Origin: Chryseobacterium pennae
GTDB taxonomy: Bacteria > Bacteroidota > Bacteroidia > Flavobacteriales > Weeksellaceae
Length of the DNA stretch: 64,000 bases
Reading direction: 5' to 3'
NCBI RefSeq assembly: GCF_003385515.1
Contig: NZ_QNVT01000031.1
Location: forward strand, 1-64,000
In this document: piece after piece, positions 8,408 to 16,830 of the stretch
Layout: every line of letters starts with the position of its first letter
Position numbering within the stretch: the stretch's first letter is position 1
The notes under the pieces: generated by a model
The model's input: only the letters and a program-made list of their open reading frames with translations
What the model was told of the DNA's origin: nothing
The model's database searches: none
Made by a program: the position numbers and the translations under genes

Positions 8408-9221
8408 AAGTGTAGGTGATTATATAAAGTGATATTATTAAGCTTATAAATGACAAATAAAATATAATCAAATTCTCATTAATTATTTTGTTAATTAAAA
8501 TGATACTACCAATGGTAAATGCTATGATAAAAACCGGATAATATTTTTTACTGCCAACCCATGCCCATATATTATATTGGTGATTGATAAAAATACCTAA
8601 AAGTCCTAAAATATATCCAATAATACTTCCGATAATGACATCAAGAGGGTAATGGGCTCCAACGGCTACTCTTGTGAATGCAATAATTAATCCTGTTAAG
8701 AGCAGAGAACAGCACCATATGAATTTATATCCTGATTTCTGAGGCATAAAAGTAAACATCAGAATAGTAAGCGTTGTAAAAATAGTAATGGAATGTCCGG
8801 AAGGCAGGCTAGTGTATCCAGATAATGTTTTCCCTATGATGACAAAGCTTTCATTATCAAATGCCGCCGCCGGTCTTGGTACAGTAAATAATCTTTTTAA
8901 AAGGTTGCAAAATAAAGCCGACAGAAGTGATGCAGATAATAAAGACTGCCAGATTTTTGGGATGTAGATTACGAAAACGGATAGAAAAGGCAAAAGAACA
9001 AGAGCATCTCCCAATTGAGTTAAGTTATATTGCAGTTTGGGATATTGTGATAATTTGGAATTTAAAAAAAAGAACCAGTGCTCTTGAACACCTATATAGG
9101 CGACAGTATTGAGTGCATCCTGTTTATAAAGAATGAAAAAGATCAAAGTTAATAAAAATAAGGGTAGATACAATAAAAATAAGACCGGGTGAATGTAATG
9201 ACCAATTATAGTTTTATTCAT
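8394..9221 (-). CDS. PAP2-family membrane phosphatase (possible lipid A phosphatase)
   Basis: A 275-residue protein with about six membrane segments and all three PAP2 signatures: KRLFTVPRP (K109-P117), SLPSGHS (138-144) and R184-x5-H190-x3-D194. The ATG at 9221 is chosen because the longer frame to 9269 begins inside degenerate IS200-end DNA. It is the first gene of a two-gene unit with the EptA-like transferase. In Helicobacter pylori lpxE and eptA sit side by side, the phosphatase exposing the lipid A position that EptA then decorates; I infer the same here. Undecaprenyl-pyrophosphate or phosphatidylglycerophosphate phosphatase are alternatives. Confidence 0.8.
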   Translation of the reverse strand: MNKTIIGHYIHPVLFLLYLPLFLLTLIFFILYKQDALNTVAYIGVQEHWFFFLNSKLSQYPKLQYNLTQLGDALVLLPFLSVFVIYIPKIWQSLLSASLLSALFCNLLKRLFTVPRPAAAFDNESFVIIGKTLSGYTSLPSGHSITIFTTLTILMFTFMPQKSGYKFIWCCSLLLTGLIIAFTRVAVGAHYPLDVIIGSIIGYILGLLGIFINHQYNIWAWVGSKKYYPVFIIAFTIGSIILINKIINENLIIFYLSFISLIISLYIITYTYVKK

Positions 9222-9250
9222 AATATTTGATTTACTTATTTCTAATAAAC

Positions 9251-9272
9251 TACCTCGGGGCAGGCCCACGAG
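9251..9272 (-). repeat. Subterminal imperfect palindrome, one end of the IS200-type relic
   Basis: CTCGGGGCAGGCCCACGAG can form a 7-bp stem with one mismatch, as in the hairpin ends of IS200/IS605 elements. It lies just past the stop codon of the transposase relic. Its first ten bases, TACCTCGGGG, recur as the exact reverse complement at 10965-10974. Confidence 0.45.
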
Positions 9273-9275
9273 ATG

Positions 9276-9650
9276 TTAGAATAACTTGAGTTGCCCTGTA
9301 TAAATTTTTGTGTATTGTTTTTCTTTACCTTGGTTTTCAATATACTTCCGAATAACCTCTTTATTACCATATTGCCCTACAGTATTAGCATAGAATCCAT
9401 TTATCCATATATTTCCTCCCCAAGAATTTGTTTTATTTCAGGATAAAGGCGAAATAACTCTCTATCTGTTATACTTTTTACTGTTCGAACAATTTGGCTT
9501 AATGACAAAGAAGGAACACTTTGTATCAGAAAATGCACATGATCTGATTCATAACCAATTTCTATAAATTCAATCTCATAACGCTCTGAAATTTCTTTGC
9601 ATATGAGCTGTAAAGTTTCTCCGGAAACTTCATTTAGAACTTTTCCTCTT
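9276..9650 (-). pseudogene. tnpA: IS200/IS605-family transposase TnpA remnant (frameshifted, 5'-truncated)
   Basis: Minus-strand translation gives the HUH transposase signature DHVHFLI, followed by SQIVRTVKSIT and, in the next frame, TWGG-like WGGNIWINGFYANTVGQYG containing the catalytic tyrosine region. The frame breaks near 9416-9424, where one T appears lost before GGGGAGG. The first 25 or so residues (the YHIVW..KYR region) are missing, and no start codon is available between the TAA at 9686-9688 and the homologous part. The gene is thus inactive unless helped in trans. Hairpin-forming sequences border it on both sides. Confidence 0.8.
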
Positions 9651-9690
9651 TTAACCCTGAGGCTTGCCTCGGGGAATTCTTTAGATTAAA
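9638..9690. repeat. 53-bp repeat, copy A (IS200-end-like hairpin)
   Basis: Fifty of 53 bases match copy B at 11037-11089, in the same orientation. It contains the palindrome CCCTGAGGC/GCCTCGGGG with a TT loop. The stop codon of the alcohol dehydrogenase lies inside its last bases, and the transposase relic starts within its other end. Confidence 0.85.
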
Positions 9691-10870
9691 ATGTTGTGGC
9701 ATCAATTACAAAACGATAATGGGCTTTTTTGTTTACTACTTTGTCCCAAGCTTCATTTATTTCTGATGCTTTTATCACTTCTACTTGAGGATAAATTTTA
9801 TTTTTGGCACAATAATCCATCATTTCTTGGGTTTCTTGAATGCCACCAATCAGCGAACCGTTAAAATTTACTCGATTTTGAGTCATATTGAAATTATTGA
9901 TTTCCAAAATACCATTTATCGGTTCCCCAACTTGCGTAAAAAAGCCGTAAGGTTTTACACAGTCGATGTACGGTGACATTTCGTAAGCATAAGGAACGGT
10001 AGAAATCATATAATCCAATTTGCCTTTGTAGGGTTTTAAATCTTCTGCCGATTGTACCACGATTACTTCCTTTGCACCAAAACATTTAATGTCTTTCACT
10101 TTTGAAGCAGACGTGGTAAAAGCAAAAACTTTTGCACCTTTTGAAACCGCTAATTTCACAGCAATATGACCTAAACCGCCAATGCCAACCACACCAATTT
10201 TATCGCCCTTTTTAAATTTCATTTTCATCATTGGCGAATACGTCGTGATACCTGCACAAAGTAATGGTGCCGCATATTTCAGTTTAATAGTAGCAGGAAT
10301 TTTAATGGCAAAATGTTCTGTTACTACAATGTTGTTGGCATATCCACCTTGTGTAATTCCAGTTGGCGATGATTTTTCTGGCATGCCATAAGTTTCCACC
10401 ATTCCTGTTGTTTCACAATGCTGTTCTTGGCTACTTTTACAACTGTCGCATTGCATACAGCTGTTTACCATAGCGCCAACTCCAGCTTGGTCGCCAACTT
10501 TAAATTTGGTTACATTTTTACCAACTGCAGTTACAATTCCGGCAATTTCGTGACCTGGAACTAGCGGATATTGTTGTTTGCCCCAATGTCCTTTAACCAT
10601 ATGAATATCGGAATGGCAAATACCCGAAAATTTAATATCGATTAAAATATCATTGTCACCGACCGCTCTTCTTTCAAAGTTCCAGGCTGTTAATTTTCCT
10701 ACCTCGTCATTTCCTGCGTAACCTTTAGATTTAATATTTGTGCTCATTTTTTTTGACTTATTTGTTTGTGAAAAAATTGAAATTGGATTTACAAGCAACA
10801 AACCTGCACTTGCAATTGCCGTTTGCTGAATAAATTTCCTTCGGGATGGATTGCTGTTTTTTTCTTTCAT
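9686..10870 (-). CDS. Tat-exported zinc-dependent alcohol dehydrogenase (CAD/YahK type)
   Basis: A 394-residue NAD(P)-dependent dehydrogenase of the medium-chain family. Residues 9-14 (SRRKFI) and the following hydrophobic stretch make a twin-arginine signal, so the enzyme is probably exported folded. Catalytic zinc ligands C85 and H107-E108 and the structural zinc set C138, C141, C144, C152 are present, as is the Rossmann GIGGLG near residue 228. The gene stands alone between two copies of a 53-bp repeat and next to a transposase relic, suggesting arrival on mobile DNA. Substrate is unknown; aldehyde reduction is likely from the family. The 41 extra N-terminal residues are unusual for cytoplasmic relatives. 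Confidence 0.85.
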   Translation of the reverse strand: MKEKNSNPSRRKFIQQTAIASAGLLLVNPISIFSQTNKSKKMSTNIKSKGYAGNDEVGKLTAWNFERRAVGDNDILIDIKFSGICHSDIHMVKGHWGKQQYPLVPGHEIAGIVTAVGKNVTKFKVGDQAGVGAMVNSCMQCDSCKSSQEQHCETTGMVETYGMPEKSSPTGITQGGYANNIVVTEHFAIKIPATIKLKYAAPLLCAGITTYSPMMKMKFKKGDKIGVVGIGGLGHIAVKLAVSKGAKVFAFTTSASKVKDIKCFGAKEVIVVQSAEDLKPYKGKLDYMISTVPYAYEMSPYIDCVKPYGFFTQVGEPINGILEINNFNMTQNRVNFNGSLIGGIQETQEMMDYCAKNKIYPQVEVIKASEINEAWDKVVNKKAHYRFVIDATTF

Positions 10871-11687
10871 TTTTTTTGATTTTTTTAGTTAAAACCTGTT
10901 GCGCATTTAGGAAATAAATAATAAAAAGATTGTTCAATTGATTACCAAGTCATTAAACAAATTACCCCGAGGTATTGGTTAACCCCATAGTTTGAGTTGT
11001 TCACCGTGGATTTTTTAAATAATTCTCGTACACTCAAACTTTTCCTCTTTTAACCCTGAGACTTGCTTCAGGGAATTCTTTAGATTAAATACTTATCCCT
11101 AGCTGTTCAATAATATTGCTTTTTACACCTGGATTGAACATCTTTATTTCAAACTTCTCAAGAAAAAGAAAGGGGCAGTTTTTTTTGTTTTTCTTAGGGT
11201 GTATTTATATAACTGTCTAGTGATCAGTTTTATTGTTGGGGATTTTTTTTTATAAAAAGATCAATTTGAATATTTTTTAGCATTGTAAGAAAATGCATTA
11301 AATGATCAATCACTCAAACATTATTAAGAATATAAAAAAAGAATTTTAGTGGAAGTGATTTAAATTATTTATTATAAAAAACAAGAAAATAAATTCCTGC
11401 AATAGATCTGTAGGAATTTTTAAATGAAATTTTGATTTGTTTTAAGGAATAAAGTAATTGTTGGCTCGGATAGGTTTTTTTTAGATTGTAGTTGTAATTA
11501 AATGACATCTTTTACAAAAATGGCTTTCCTTATATAGGTCAAGATATAAGAAAACTTTTTTTTAATCTTTTTCATGATAAAAAAATTGTAATTCTCTATT
11601 ATTTGAATTGGCAATCATTATGCCATTTGTCAGGTCTGTGGTAACTTTAACATAGGTCTGATTTTATAGCATTTTTTTAATTAATCA
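10871..11687. other. Long AT-rich intergenic region with repeat copy B
   Basis: About 800 bp without a convincing gene. It holds the inverted decamer CCCCGAGGTA (10965-10974), repeat copy B (11037-11089), and then roughly 600 bp of very AT-rich sequence with no recognised frame. A 36-codon minus-strand open stretch ending TAA at 11085-11087 stops at the same repeat position as the dehydrogenase gene does in copy A, but its residues were not recognised. Confidence 0.5.
11037..11089. repeat. 53-bp repeat, copy B
   Basis: Direct repeat of 9638-9690 with three substitutions, all inside the hairpin (CCCTGAGAC/GCTTCAGGG). Together the two copies bracket the alcohol dehydrogenase gene over about 1.45 kb. 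Confidence 0.85.
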
Positions 11688-12818
11688 TTATGAAATAATT
11701 GTGAAAATATTTTCGTTATTTATTGTTCTATTGGTGATATGATTCCTATCTGTTCCATATAAATTCTGAAAAATATCACTCTGAACCTGAGAGCTGGAAA
11801 GGTATCCCCAATGATTTCCGGCTTCAAATTTAAAGCTGCTCAGTACATCATCTTTCACAAAAGTACAGTCGATGATAGATACGATATCCTTATAAGGGCT
11901 AATATCACTCGGCCCGTTTTTACCAAGCCTTGGGGTAAGAATATTTTTGGTAAACTGTGAGATTCCCAGGATCAGATCCTGCCTGTTCAGATAAATGGAA
12001 ATCCGGTTGGCAAGCAACGGTAATTTATTAAAGGAATCTTCTGAGTCTTCAAATACTTTATAGGATACATCGGCATTCAATAGGATTACCTGATCAATCA
12101 CTCTGAGGATATTCTCTCTTTTAAGACTGTAAAGCATGCTTTGAAGTACTCTGTTGCCCAAAGAGTGAGCCATAATATGAATTCTCTGGTTACATGGGAT
12201 GAGATCACGGTTGGAAAAAATATCCTTTAAAAACTGAGTGTAAAAGTAAAAGAGTCTCAATAATGATGTTCCGGAATTGATGCTTGATGCCTTGTCGTCA
12301 AAATAGCTCAATGGAATAATACTGCCAGAAGCCGGCCAGCTCACAAATAAAATATGTTCAACAGGAGAAGCGGGATTGTCAATGAATATTTTTTTTAAAT
12401 CAAGAATAGCCTTTAATTCATCATCAAAATTGTACAGATAACCATGAATAAATATCAGTACATCACTTCGGTCCTTAGTGGCAGACATATTTTTGTACAG
12501 TTCGTAGAACAGTCTTTGGGTTCCGCCGAGATTATTGGCTGTAAGAGAGGATTTTTTGATGCCTTTTTCATTCTGCAGAACTTCCAGAACTTCTTCATAG
12601 CCTTGTTTTTCAGGTTCTGAAAACAGTTTGTAGTTCAGGATGTTTCTGTTGGTGTAGTCTTTTTTCTTTTTGGCCGCAGCAGTGGGCTCCTTATAATTAT
12701 CAAAATCACATTTTGCAATCCTGAAATTAGGAATTGAGTATTCGTCATTGGAAAAAGAATCCACTTTTTCACCCTTATGACGGATGATTTTCCGGTTGCT
12801 TAAGATGTAAACGGCCAT
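11688..12818 (-). CDS. Alpha/beta hydrolase, DUF900-like
   Basis: A 376-residue protein with the alpha/beta hydrolase frame: oxyanion-type LIFIHGYLYNF near 121-131 and the nucleophile elbow AHSLGN (217-222, S219). The spacing and the VSWPASG segment (159-165) resemble DUF900 proteins. No signal peptide or membrane segment is evident, so it is probably cytoplasmic. It stands alone, with AT-rich DNA behind it and the divergent glnS promoter in front. The substrate cannot be inferred; esterase or lipase-like activity fits the fold. Confidence 0.75.
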   Translation of the reverse strand: MAVYILSNRKIIRHKGEKVDSFSNDEYSIPNFRIAKCDFDNYKEPTAAAKKKKDYTNRNILNYKLFSEPEKQGYEEVLEVLQNEKGIKKSSLTANNLGGTQRLFYELYKNMSATKDRSDVLIFIHGYLYNFDDELKAILDLKKIFIDNPASPVEHILFVSWPASGSIIPLSYFDDKASSINSGTSLLRLFYFYTQFLKDIFSNRDLIPCNQRIHIMAHSLGNRVLQSMLYSLKRENILRVIDQVILLNADVSYKVFEDSEDSFNKLPLLANRISIYLNRQDLILGISQFTKNILTPRLGKNGPSDISPYKDIVSIIDCTFVKDDVLSSFKFEAGNHWGYLSSSQVQSDIFQNLYGTDRNHITNRTINNENIFTIIS

Positions 12819-12928
12819 AAGCGATAATTTGGTACAATGGTTTTAGCTTGACCTAAATTAGTGAAAAATACTGAATTACAATGCAAATGGCTTTAAAATT
12901 ATCATTTTCAGAAACGCTTATTTTTCCG

Positions 12929-12936
12929 TAACTTTG
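12929..12936 (+). promoter_or_regulatory. Candidate -7 box of the glnS promoter
   Basis: TAACTTTG fits TANNTTTG and lies 37 bp before the chosen ATG, giving a leader near 30 nt. Its position also argues against the upstream alternative start at 12934, which overlaps the box. Confidence 0.55.
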
Positions 12937-12972
12937 TACCACTTTTTTTGCTATAAAATAAAAGCTAATTTA

Positions 12973-14643
12973 ATGGAAGAAGAAAAAAAATCACTCAATT
13001 TTATTGAGCAAATTATTGAAGATGATCTGGCAAACGGTTTGAATAAAGATCAGATCCGTTTCCGTTTTCCGCCTGAACCAAACGGTTACCTGCATGTAGG
13101 GCATACAAAAGCTATCTGCATCAACTTTGGTCTGGGTGAAAAATACAACGCTCCTGTAAACCTTCGTTTCGACGATACGAACCCTGAAAAAGAAGAGCAG
13201 GAATTCGTAGATTCTATTAAGAAAGATGTTGAATGGCTAGGTTTCAAATGGGACAAAGAATTGTATGCCTCAGATTACTTCCAGCAGCTTTACGAATGGG
13301 CAGTACAATTAATAAAAGACGGAAAAGCTTATGTAGATGAGCAACCTTCTGAGATGATTACCGAGCAGAGAAAGAATCCTACAGAACCAGGAGTGGAATC
13401 ACCATACAGAAACCGCCCGGTAGAGGAATCATTGGATCTGTTTGAAAGAATGAAGAATGGAGAATTTGAGGAAGGTACAATGTCACTTCGTGCAAAAATC
13501 GATATGGTTTCTCCCAATATGAATATGCGTGATCCTGTAATGTACAGAATCCTGAAAAGACCTCACCACAGAACGGGAACTGCTTGGAAAATCTATCCGA
13601 TGTATGACTGGGCACACGGTGAGTCTGATTATCTGGAGCAGGTATCGCATTCATTATGTTCATTAGAGTTTGAAAATCACAGACCTCTTTATAACTGGTA
13701 CCTGGAGCAGGTATATGATGAAACTAAAGTAGCTCCTAAGCAGAGAGAATTTGCAAGGATGAACGTTTCTTATATGATTACTTCTAAGAGAAAACTGCAA
13801 AGATTGGTGGCTGAAGGAGCAGTAACAGGATGGGATGATCCTAGAATGCCTACCATTTCAGGGATGAGAAGAAAAGGGTTTACACCCACTTCTATCAGAA
13901 ACTTTATTGATAAAGTAGGGGTTGCGAAAAGAGAAAACCTGATCGAAATTCAGTTACTTGATTTCTGTGTACGTGAAGACCTTAATAAAGTGGCTAAGCG
14001 TGTAATGACTGTAGTAGATCCTGTAAAATTAGTGATTGAAAACTATCCTGAAGACAAAGAAGAATGGGTAGAAACAGAAAACAATCCTGAACAGGAAAAT
14101 GCAGGAACCAGAGAGATTCCTTTCTCAAGAGAATTATATATTGAACGTGAGGACTTCAAAGAAGAGGCTAACAATAAATTCTTCAGACTGAAATTAGGTG
14201 GAGAAGTTCGTTTAAAATCAGCATATATCATCAAAGCTGAAAGAGTAGAAAAAGATGAAAATGGTGAGATTACTACGATCTATGCTACTTATGATGAGAA
14301 GAGTAAATCCGGAAGCGGAACAGAAGAAAGTTTAAGAAAAGTAAAAGGAACACTTCACTGGGTATCTGCCAAACATGCAATCCCTGTAGAAATAAGAATT
14401 TACAACCAATTGTTTACGGTAGAACAGCCGGATGCTGAAAAAGATGTAGATTTCTTAAACTTCATCAATCCTGAATCTGTCGCTACAGTTCAAGGTTTTG
14501 CTGAACCAAGTCTGAAGGATGTAGCTGTTGGAGAACCGCTTCAGTTCCAGAGAATCGGATACTTTACAAAAGATCAGGACTCTACAGATACTGAATTGGT
14601 ATTCAACCGTACAGTAACACTAAAAGATTCTTTCAAGCCTTAA
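12973..14643 (+). CDS. glnS: Glutaminyl-tRNA synthetase
   Basis: A 556-residue class I synthetase that charges tRNA-Gln. PPEPNGYLHVGH (33-44) is the HIGH signature and MITSKRK near residue 272 is the KMSKS-type loop. The catalytic core ends near residue 345 and is followed by the two beta-barrel anticodon-binding domains. The ATG at 12973 is preferred to an upstream frame start at 12934 because it follows the promoter box by a normal leader and matches family N-termini. Presence of GlnRS means this organism need not form Gln-tRNA by amidation. A strong terminator follows. Confidence 0.96.
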   Translation: MEEEKKSLNFIEQIIEDDLANGLNKDQIRFRFPPEPNGYLHVGHTKAICINFGLGEKYNAPVNLRFDDTNPEKEEQEFVDSIKKDVEWLGFKWDKELYASDYFQQLYEWAVQLIKDGKAYVDEQPSEMITEQRKNPTEPGVESPYRNRPVEESLDLFERMKNGEFEEGTMSLRAKIDMVSPNMNMRDPVMYRILKRPHHRTGTAWKIYPMYDWAHGESDYLEQVSHSLCSLEFENHRPLYNWYLEQVYDETKVAPKQREFARMNVSYMITSKRKLQRLVAEGAVTGWDDPRMPTISGMRRKGFTPTSIRNFIDKVGVAKRENLIEIQLLDFCVREDLNKVAKRVMTVVDPVKLVIENYPEDKEEWVETENNPEQENAGTREIPFSRELYIEREDFKEEANNKFFRLKLGGEVRLKSAYIIKAERVEKDENGEITTIYATYDEKSKSGSGTEESLRKVKGTLHWVSAKHAIPVEIRIYNQLFTVEQPDAEKDVDFLNFINPESVATVQGFAEPSLKDVAVGEPLQFQRIGYFTKDQDSTDTELVFNRTVTLKDSFKP

Positions 14644-14667
14644 TAATTGTAAGGAATGAATATAAAT

Positions 14668-14704
14668 AAAATCAGGACTTAGAAATAAGTCCTGATTTTT
14701 TATT
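14668..14704 (+). terminator. Intrinsic terminator after glnS
   Basis: Inverted repeat TCAGGACTT/AAGTCCTGA with a short AT loop, followed by TTTTTTATTTTTT on the plus strand. Confidence 0.85.
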
Positions 14705-14799
14705 TTTTACAACGAATAATCTAATAAAATAATTCGTGTATTAGTAGCAATAAAAAACTTTGCGTCTTCTATTTTCCAATAGTAGGAATCCAATGTTTT

Positions 14800-16740
14800 C
14801 TAACCTTTTACTCCCTTGATCCAATCCTGGAATTTACCAACCTGTTCCATAAAGAAAGACTCATGTTCCTCTTTTTCTTCAGGACGGTTAACCAATATAT
14901 GTTCAAAGTAAGTGTCTTTCAGGATTTTTCTTAGAATTCCTTCTCCCAGGAAAGGTTTATAATCGTTTAATGCCTGAGTTGCTTTTAACAGATGTCGGAT
15001 ATCATATTGTAATGGGTTTATATCAGGAACCTGCTTGTTGAGGTTAAGGAGATTGTATACTGCTATTCTGGCTGTTCTTACAGAGCTTTCCATCGTGAAT
15101 ACAACATCGTTATTGGTTTCTACAAATTGGCCAACCAATCCTAAGTTAGTACAGCCTTCAGGAACCACTCTCGGGCGATCTCCCTGAGCTCTGGGCATAA
15201 ACATAGAGGTGATGTAAGGCATAAAGGCAGTACGGACAATCGTATTTTCAATGACGTTATCAAGCTGATCTGCCATTCCAAGATGGTGACACAGTTCTGC
15301 AAGGATCTCATTTCCGGTACATTCAGGCATAGCTTTTTTAATATAGTTCCCTTCTTTATCCATGAGTAGGGCATATACCCATACTACAAGAATATCATCC
15401 GGCTGGGTAGGGTAGTGTGGCTGTCTGTTACAGGTAAAGCTCATTACCCAATTAGAATCTGTAATCGTAATAATACCTCCCGTAGCTGTTTTTCCGGAAT
15501 AAGGATCATTTACACATAATTCTTTTAATTTCTCAGTAAATGCAGAAGGACGGCATGTTAATGTTGCAGATTCCCAAGATGATTTTTCAATATGGCTACA
15601 GAATTTTTCAGGTTTTCCGAAAACTTCAGATTTGGCTGCAAGGTTTTTCCATAATTTCCATCCGGCACTTTGTCCGGCACTGCTGTTGTCTATGGTGACT
15701 TCCGGCACTGTATTATTATCTCCGTAGAAAGTACTTTCCGTCATAGATCCGGTAGTTACAATTACGTAATCATCTTTTCCGATGGGTATTCTGACTTCTT
15801 CTCCGTTTTGCTCGGTAATAATGCCTTCTACTGTTTTTCCTTCTGTATTAATATGAACATCAAGATCCTTTACCAAAGTATCGAACTGGATTTGTACTCC
15901 TTTCTCTACCAGGAAGTTTTTTAAAGGGGTAACAAAGGTATCATATTGGTTGTATTTAGGGAATACAAGGCATGAAAAATCTTTCATTCCGTCAATAGCG
16001 TGAAGGAATCTGTGCATATACAGTTTCAGTTCCAGTAAGCTGTGCCAGTTTTCAAAAGCAAACATAGAACGCCAGAAGAACCAGAAATTACTGTTCAGAA
16101 AAGATTCTGAAAAATAGTCTTCAATACTCAGATCATCTAGCTCTTCTTTTTTCTTTAATAAAAGTTTGACAATCGCCAATTGATCTTTTTTCTCCAACCC
16201 GAATTTGCTGAAATCCTGGATCTGTCCCTGATTATGAATCAATCTTGCTTTTGAATAGTTGGGATCGTTATCATTGATGAGACGGTATTCATCCAGAACA
16301 CTGTAAGGTGCAGGCAATTCCAAAGCAGGAATGTCCTGGAATATATCCCACAGATTTTCATAAGTCATATCCATTTCACGGCCACCACGGATGATATACC
16401 CATCTTTTGCATTCCCGGCACCATCCAGTGATCCACCTTCAATTGCCAGCTGATCCAGAAAGATAATATTTTTACCGGGAACATGGCCGTCACGGATGAA
16501 ATAATATGCTGCAGACATCCCTGCAATGCCGCTTCCGACAATATAGATTTTACTGTTTTCGTAGGATTGTAAAGGAATTCCTTTATTTCTTTGATAGTTT
16601 CCGATCTGGTCTGAAAAAGGCATTGTCTTTTCAGGAGTGTTAATCTGAACTTCCTTGCTTGAATCCGGTTCGTGGTTCACTTTCCCAAACTGGTCAGAGG
16701 TATTTAAAACTTTGTTGAATTTTGAATCGATCGTACTCAT
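14800..16740 (-). CDS. ohyA: Oleate hydratase (FAD-dependent)
   Basis: A 646-residue protein, the same length as the studied Elizabethkingia meningoseptica enzyme, which adds water to oleate to give 10-hydroxystearate. The FAD-binding GSGIAGMSAA lies at 69-78, and the two residues known as catalytic, E122 (in RGGREM) and Y241 (in LKLYMHR), fall at exactly the published numbers when the ATG at 16740 is used; this also fixes the start against a longer frame to 16785. An AraC-type regulator lies upstream on the same strand. Role: detoxification or conversion of unsaturated fatty acids, peripheral to the membrane. Confidence 0.95.
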   Translation of the reverse strand: MSTIDSKFNKVLNTSDQFGKVNHEPDSSKEVQINTPEKTMPFSDQIGNYQRNKGIPLQSYENSKIYIVGSGIAGMSAAYYFIRDGHVPGKNIIFLDQLAIEGGSLDGAGNAKDGYIIRGGREMDMTYENLWDIFQDIPALELPAPYSVLDEYRLINDNDPNYSKARLIHNQGQIQDFSKFGLEKKDQLAIVKLLLKKKEELDDLSIEDYFSESFLNSNFWFFWRSMFAFENWHSLLELKLYMHRFLHAIDGMKDFSCLVFPKYNQYDTFVTPLKNFLVEKGVQIQFDTLVKDLDVHINTEGKTVEGIITEQNGEEVRIPIGKDDYVIVTTGSMTESTFYGDNNTVPEVTIDNSSAGQSAGWKLWKNLAAKSEVFGKPEKFCSHIEKSSWESATLTCRPSAFTEKLKELCVNDPYSGKTATGGIITITDSNWVMSFTCNRQPHYPTQPDDILVVWVYALLMDKEGNYIKKAMPECTGNEILAELCHHLGMADQLDNVIENTIVRTAFMPYITSMFMPRAQGDRPRVVPEGCTNLGLVGQFVETNNDVVFTMESSVRTARIAVYNLLNLNKQVPDINPLQYDIRHLLKATQALNDYKPFLGEGILRKILKDTYFEHILVNRPEEKEEHESFFMEQVGKFQDWIKGVKG

Positions 16741-16830
16741 TTTTATGTTGTTTTTAATGAACATGATAAAGGTACCCCTATTCAAAAAGCAATGTATATC
16801 CCTAATGTCAGAATTAGTGTCCCGAAATTC

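Noticed and set aside
9222..9269. 16-residue N-terminal extension of the PAP2 phosphatase (GLPRGSLLEISKS)
   Set aside because: It is encoded by IS200-end DNA, while MNKTIIG at 9221 begins just before the first membrane helix.
11085..11201. Open minus-strand stretch ending ... IIEQLGISI-TAA at repeat copy B
   Set aside because: About 36 codons, no start codon in a good place and no recognised similarity; kept only as a note because its stop coincides with the repeat.
12934..12972. Longer N-terminus for GlnRS
   Set aside because: It would start inside the promoter box and adds residues foreign to the family.
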